Assembly (NCBI GenBank): GCA_021029095.1
Contig: JAJOHG010000205.1
Span: 1 to 45,494 of the forward strand
Direction: 5' to 3'
Length of the DNA: 45,494 bases
DNA from: Phellopilus nigrolimitatus
Lineage: Eukaryota; Basidiomycota; Agaricomycetes; Hymenochaetales; Hymenochaetaceae
Of the stretch, positions 41,218 through 45,494 are shown piece by piece. The notes beneath the pieces were generated by a model. That model was not told the DNA's origin. It saw nothing but the letters and a program-made list of their open reading frames with translations, and searched no databases. The number at the start of each line of letters is the position of its first letter. The first letter of the stretch is position 1. The translations under genes and the position numbers were made by a program.

Positions 41218-41812
41218 GTTTTGCATTGGTCTATTGTTTCGTTGTGCTTTTCCAGACAAGTTTCGTTGATTCATATTCTCTCCATGGACGGTCTACGCGC
41301 AGATTTTCTTGAATCTTTATCTGATAGTATGTCGAGTCCAGAAAATGGATTCATAATCAAATTTTGGTTTGGATATAATAAATTTTATGGAGTACACAAT
41401 TTTTCCTACTCGCGGATTTTGGGCCCGAATATGCTGCCATTATACGCACCGGCAGGAGTGTGCATGTAATTATAACTTTCTTGTGTAAGATAAAACAAAT
41501 TTGACCATTGTATTTGTAATCGCCACTCAATCCTTCACTTGTAGGTCCACATCGGTCCCGACGTCGTCGATTTCGTTTGTACTTCATTCATTCTTGCTTT
41601 CCCAATCGCATCTTTCCTACCTCATTTTATTACTTGCGATTCTGTCGATTTGAAGACGGGCTCGGGTTATGGCTTGATTGTTATTTAATTGCTTTTTTCC
41701 TCCTGTTTGAACCTAGGCCGCCTATATCGGGATGTTCAAAAATCATCGCGCATCGAGCCTTCTTTGACCACTACGACTACAACAGCTCGGACACACAACA
41801 CCACTGCCACCA
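41218..41812. other. Intergenic between the two Smr genes
   Basis: About 600 bp, AT-rich, with no supported gene; 3' UTR of the first and promoter of the second Smr gene. Confidence 0.55.
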
Positions 41813-43565
41813 ATGCCGATGGCGGTTCCTCTAGACCGCCAGCTTTCTATCCTTCTCTTTGGAGATGCCCTCCCGAGGCCTGCGCCGATTATTGACCTCG
41901 TTCGAGTGCTATGCCGGCCATTGCCTATCCTACTGAGGCTCGTTTCTGCCACCCTCGTGCTCGGGGCGGGTCTGCACGCGCCGAAGGCTATCAACTCTCT
42001 TGCGCACCTCCTGTTTGACGAAAAGGCTGCTTCGCCAGGCAGTGTGAATTCGCTAGATGATATGGATCGAAGTGGCAAAACGGTGGACTCAGAGACGGAT
42101 GCTGGAGTGTCAGATGAAGAGATGGTTTCTTTATTGTGTTCGGCGGCGAATGATGGTGAAGGAGGGATGCTGAATGACCAAGAATCCCTTGCGTATACCT
42201 CTGATCATACAGCGTCTAGTCGCGAATCTGCGAGTGCGCTTCATCAACAGGGTATGCCACCTGCTTCATCTGTATTGAATTCAAATTGGAGTTAACCCTG
42301 ACATGTGTATGTTGCACAGCTTATCTCATGTTGGACTCGGAGTCTATGGTCGCGAAAACTCAACAAGCACGTTCCTCACATGAAGGACAAACAACAGGCG
42401 CTCCCGACCGGGCCGGATCACTGTTGACTCAAGAAATGCTGGCATCCAGTACTATCCCAGACAAACTACAGGCACATCAAATGAATATTACTGCGAACAC
42501 GTCTCTCGAACATCACGTTACTCAAGACACTCGTATTTCTGCTGCTGTCCTTGAACTAGACGGAAGTACTTCGCAGGACGAGTCATTCGAGGCACACGCA
42601 GAGGAAACTATGGCGGATGTCTCTTGTCTTGAAGAATCTGGCAGACGCAGGTCTGCTGCCTTAGGGATGCTAGCCGTTTCTAGTGCGGATACTTGGCTTC
42701 ACTCAACGCATGCTGACGCAGATGCTCAACCTACTCGTTCAGAAGCACACTCGTCAGACGCTGTTTCACAAAAGAACCATTCAGATTCTCGTGTTTCTGG
42801 AGGCGCTTTCGAAAAGGAGGAAGTCGTGGAATCGCAGAGACAAGATTTCGAAGGGACGCCCTACAGTCCAGTGCTGAGTCCAGGATCTCCTGCTTCTGAT
42901 GTGGAACTGCCAGAAAGAAGCCTCGCACCTGATTCTCCTGGATCTCCGGAGGTCCTTTACTCTCCTAACTCTCCCAACTTCGAGGAATCAGACATGAGTT
43001 ATGAAGGAGATATCATGGATACTCACGAGGCTTCTGCATTTCTCCCCTCGTTCTCGACATTCTCGAGAGTCGTCGGAAGACGCGAGGCGGTTTATGCTTC
43101 AAATAAGGCGCGGGCAATCAAGCTTATCCGTGATTCGGCTCAATGGCGCATGTCAGAGGTTCGCCGGCTCCTATCCTGCTTTATATTTAATTCCTTTCTC
43201 ATATCGTTTTTGTTCAGCTGCAACAGGAGATCGAAGAGGCACAAGCAGAAATGGAGAGTGCAGTTTGTAAAACCTTCTTGTGCTTCAACCCCCAGTATTA
43301 TACCAGCAGCGCGGCCGGCCTTGTGGAACTGGATCTCCACCTTCTCTCGTACGAAGACGCGCTGAAGTTCGTGGAGTGTCACTTGAATGCCTGTCGGAAG
43401 GAGGGCGTTGAGTCCACACGGATAATCACTGGGCGCGGTCTACACAGCAAGGGAGGCGAGCCGGTGCTGAAGCCTAGAATCTTCGAGTATCTGGAAACTC
43501 AGGAGGACTTGACAGTCATGCCATATAATGAGGGTTCTTTCACGGTGTATTTCACCCAGAATTGA
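41813..43565 (+). CDS. Second Smr-domain protein with degenerate DUF1771
   Basis: Three exons (41813-42251, 42320-43158, 43218-43565) total 1626 nt, 541 residues. The N-terminus has hydrophobic stretches (VLCRPLPILLRLVSATLVLG) that may be a membrane segment. The middle is long, acidic and Ser-rich, with a cluster of Ser-Pro sites (GTPYSPVLSPGSPA, LYSPNSPNFEE) that could be phosphorylated. A region like DUF1771 (REAVYASNKARAIKLIRDSA, LQQEIEEAQAEME) precedes the Smr domain. That domain has LVELDLHLLSYEDALKFVEC, where the usual Gly after DLH is replaced by Leu, and RIITGRGLHSKGGEPVLKPR, which keeps TGRGxHSxGG. The C-terminus is LTVMPYNEGSFTVYFTQN. The neighbour at 39,788 has the same order of parts, so the two are probably tandem paralogues. 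Confidence 0.78.
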
Positions 43566-43942
43566 GGGATGGCTTTAGTCGTAGTATGAACATGGACTCT
43601 ATTGGACTTTGATCATACATTCCTTTTGTTTCGCATCTTTTTTGACTGTATCGAATATCGATTTGTACCTGGTCATCGTTTTGTATCGCGAGTTCTATAC
43701 GTGCTGTTCACATTCACTATGTACAAACACTATCATTCTATTTTGACGAGTAGTATGGCAAGCACCTATGCCATCTTCCTTTCGGTTTTTGCTAGCTCGG
43801 AAGTATCTGGACAGGCGGCCACGAACGTTTTGGGTGTGGTGGGTGGAGTTTGGATCATCGCGCTATGCTCCTATGCATTACAAACCAACTTCGAGATTGA
43901 TACAGAACAAGGTCAGCTACCGTTACAACAAAACAACTCGTA
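43566..43942. other. Convergent intergenic region, no gene seen
   Basis: 3' regions of the second Smr gene and the Trm82-like gene. No coding pattern, RNA gene or repeat recognised. Confidence 0.55.
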
Positions 43943-45494
43943 TCATTCAACATCGTCAGCTTCACTTCTCTGTTTCTTCACATCGCGGTCTTCCTCTGGC
44001 GTCTCGCTCTGACCGCGCTTGTTTGCTAAGGCGGCCTGGCGCGCTAAGACGGCCTTCTTGGTTTTCAGGCGTCCGAGTTCTTTGCCGCTCAACTGCCCGC
44101 TTGCAGCCTCTGAACGCGGCGCGTCGTCCTCCATCGCGTTGTGCTCGGCCTCGACGTTCTTCGGCAAGACGGTCAGCGCAGAGTAGAGGTCAATTTTCTT
44201 GAGCATCTCTGGTGTTGCTGTAGACGAATGAGCATAGAAGCGGCTTGGTTTTCAGGAAGTTCACGCACCTTCCAGCAGGTTCGTATTCAGAGTGATCGCG
44301 AGCTGCTGATGTGCGCTATTTTCGCTTAAGACCAGCTTCGATGAAGTTGTGCATTAGTTATTTTCCGCGGGTCGATACTTGAGTATAACCTACCTCATCG
44401 CCGACGACCTTGACAATTCTAACGGATTCCGACTTGTCCACGCGAGGCGAGCCATCTTCCGTCCATGCACCGTCAACCGCGACCCAAACTTCATCTGTCT
44501 TTGACCAGATGGCAAAGTCTAAAACGGGCCGATCGAGCGCTATAGCGTGAATCTCCGGCGAAGGTGATAAAGTGTCCGAGAGTTCAGGGAACTTGCAGTA
44601 AAATAATGCTGTTGCTCTAAAACAGGCGCTCAGCGAATCTATGAAAGTAGAAAGCGGACATTTTGAACGTACCCGTGTGCCGAGAAGAGCAGAAATTTGC
44701 TTGATGCAGACACGAAAGCAGAAATCTTTTGCACGGCCAGCAGCGGGGCGGGGGGCGAAGGTTGTTCCTGCGCGTCGTGCTCGTTCCTGTCATTTCCCCT
44801 TTCACCTCCCTCGATCTTGGCCTTTCCATCACCGTCTTCGTTGACACCATCTTCATCCACTTCCATTTTGCCCTGCCCACCTTCTTCCATTTCGACCGCT
44901 TCCTTTCCCTTTCCCTTCGCCTTTTTCTTGCTCTTCCGTTTTTGCCTCGAATTCTGTTTCGCACTCCCTTCATCTCCTTCGTCATCGCTCCCACCCTCAT
45001 TCCGGCCCGGCTTCTCTCGCACCACCTTCACGAAAGGCACCACCGTGTCTGCTATGCCAATTTCACGAACGGTTGCGCCTTCCATCCAATTCCAAATTTT
45101 CAGCATCGGATCACCACCACCCGAAATGAGAAGGGAGGGTTCCCATGATGGAATGTGAAGAGCCGAGACGAATCTAATGACACCGATATCAATTTATGAG
45201 GGTTAGGAATGGTTTCGTAACATACTTTCTGTGTCCTAGGCAGTAACGTTCGATGGTATATGCTTCTGGATACCAGCTAACTCGGATATGTTCGTCTCTA
45301 TCCGCCGTGACAATGTACTTCTCATCTTTTGAAAGGAGAACAGTTGTCAGGAGAGAGACATGCCCCAACAAGAGCTTCCCGTCGTTCGTGCGTTTAACAT
45401 TTTTTGGTGCTGCTGTAGCTTTTTTAGGCGTTGACATTGAAGGCTCTGCAGTGCCTTCTTGGTCAGTAGGGACGAGTAATGGATAGCTACATAG
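43943..45494 (-). CDS. Trm82/WDR4-like tRNA m7G46 methyltransferase subunit (5' end outside window)
   Basis: A minus-strand WD-repeat gene whose 5' end lies beyond the right edge: the frame is open to 45,494. Visible exons include GKLLLGHVSLLTTVLLSKDE and YIVTADRDEHIRVSWYPEAY followed by IERYCLGHRK, the most conserved stretch of Trm82/WDR4. Then come FVSALHIPSWEPSLLISGGG and MLKIWNWMEGATVREI, a long acidic/basic insert (EDGVNEDGDGKAKI, KRKSKKKAKGKGK), ATALFYCKFPELSDTLSPSP, LDFAIWSKTDEVWVAVDG and a last exon ending EEDRDVKKQRSEADDVE with stop at 43,943. Introns lie near 45,177-45,226, 44,604-44,673, 44,333-44,391 and 44,217-44,269. The subunit partners the catalytic Trm8/METTL1 to make m7G46 in tRNA. 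The charged insert between blades is usual in fungi. Confidence 0.88.

Noticed and set aside
44697..45158. Plus-strand Ser/Phe-rich frames
   Set aside because: Antisense to the charged insert of the Trm82-like gene.

Overview
The window looks like nuclear DNA of a filamentous basidiomycete, most likely an Agaricomycete. Genes are dense, introns are short (about 50-110 nt, nearly all GT-AG), coding sequence is GC-rich, and the gene families are typical fungal ones. No rRNA, CRISPR array, bacterial operon or convincing tRNA gene was found. Gene models below were spliced by hand from the sequence; for most of them the exon lengths sum to a whole number of codons.

Layout. Positions 1-11,400 hold conserved or family genes: an F-box-like protein (546-1614), a TMEM97/EXPERA membrane protein (1898-2790), a decayed GNAT-like stub (3267-3600), an AAAP/SLC38 amino-acid transporter (3819-5761), a ubiquitin-hydrolase-like cysteine peptidase (6379-7640) and an R3H-SUZ RNA-binding protein (8079-11386). 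A ZIP metal transporter lies at 12,914-14,364 (minus). From about 11.7 kb to 32 kb the region is a mosaic of segmental duplications, pseudogenes and small DNA transposons. It contains three copies of a lineage-specific N-terminal domain, of which only one (19,657-23,322) continues into a 1132-residue P-loop NTPase. It also contains scattered pieces of gamma-glutamyltranspeptidase and of a Sec1/Munc18-like gene, an intact 216-residue P-loop kinase-like gene (28,848-29,694, minus) with a deleted inverted copy at 11,955-12,420, and three or four non-autonomous terminal-inverted-repeat elements, one nested inside another.

Positions 32.5-45.5 kb return to mostly intact genes: two paralogous helical-bundle plus coiled-coil proteins (32,578-33,781 and 37,121-38,767, both minus), a zinc-finger HIT protein resembling ZNHIT2 (35,277-36,711), two adjacent Smr-domain proteins (39,788-41,217 and 41,813-43,565), and the 3' part of a Trm82/WDR4 homologue running off the right edge.

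How the parts relate. The conserved genes do not form one pathway; they are ordinary neighbours (RNA metabolism, metal and amino-acid transport, tRNA modification). The distinctive biology is in the mosaic. Duplicated blocks carry promoters and 5' ends, so truncated genes keep their own start regions. One truncated copy is a recombinant between its two relatives. A 750-bp inverted-repeat element interrupts the end of the large NTPase gene, and its removal would leave the reading frame continuous. The mosaic and the paired helical-bundle genes are the best candidates for undescribed biology here.
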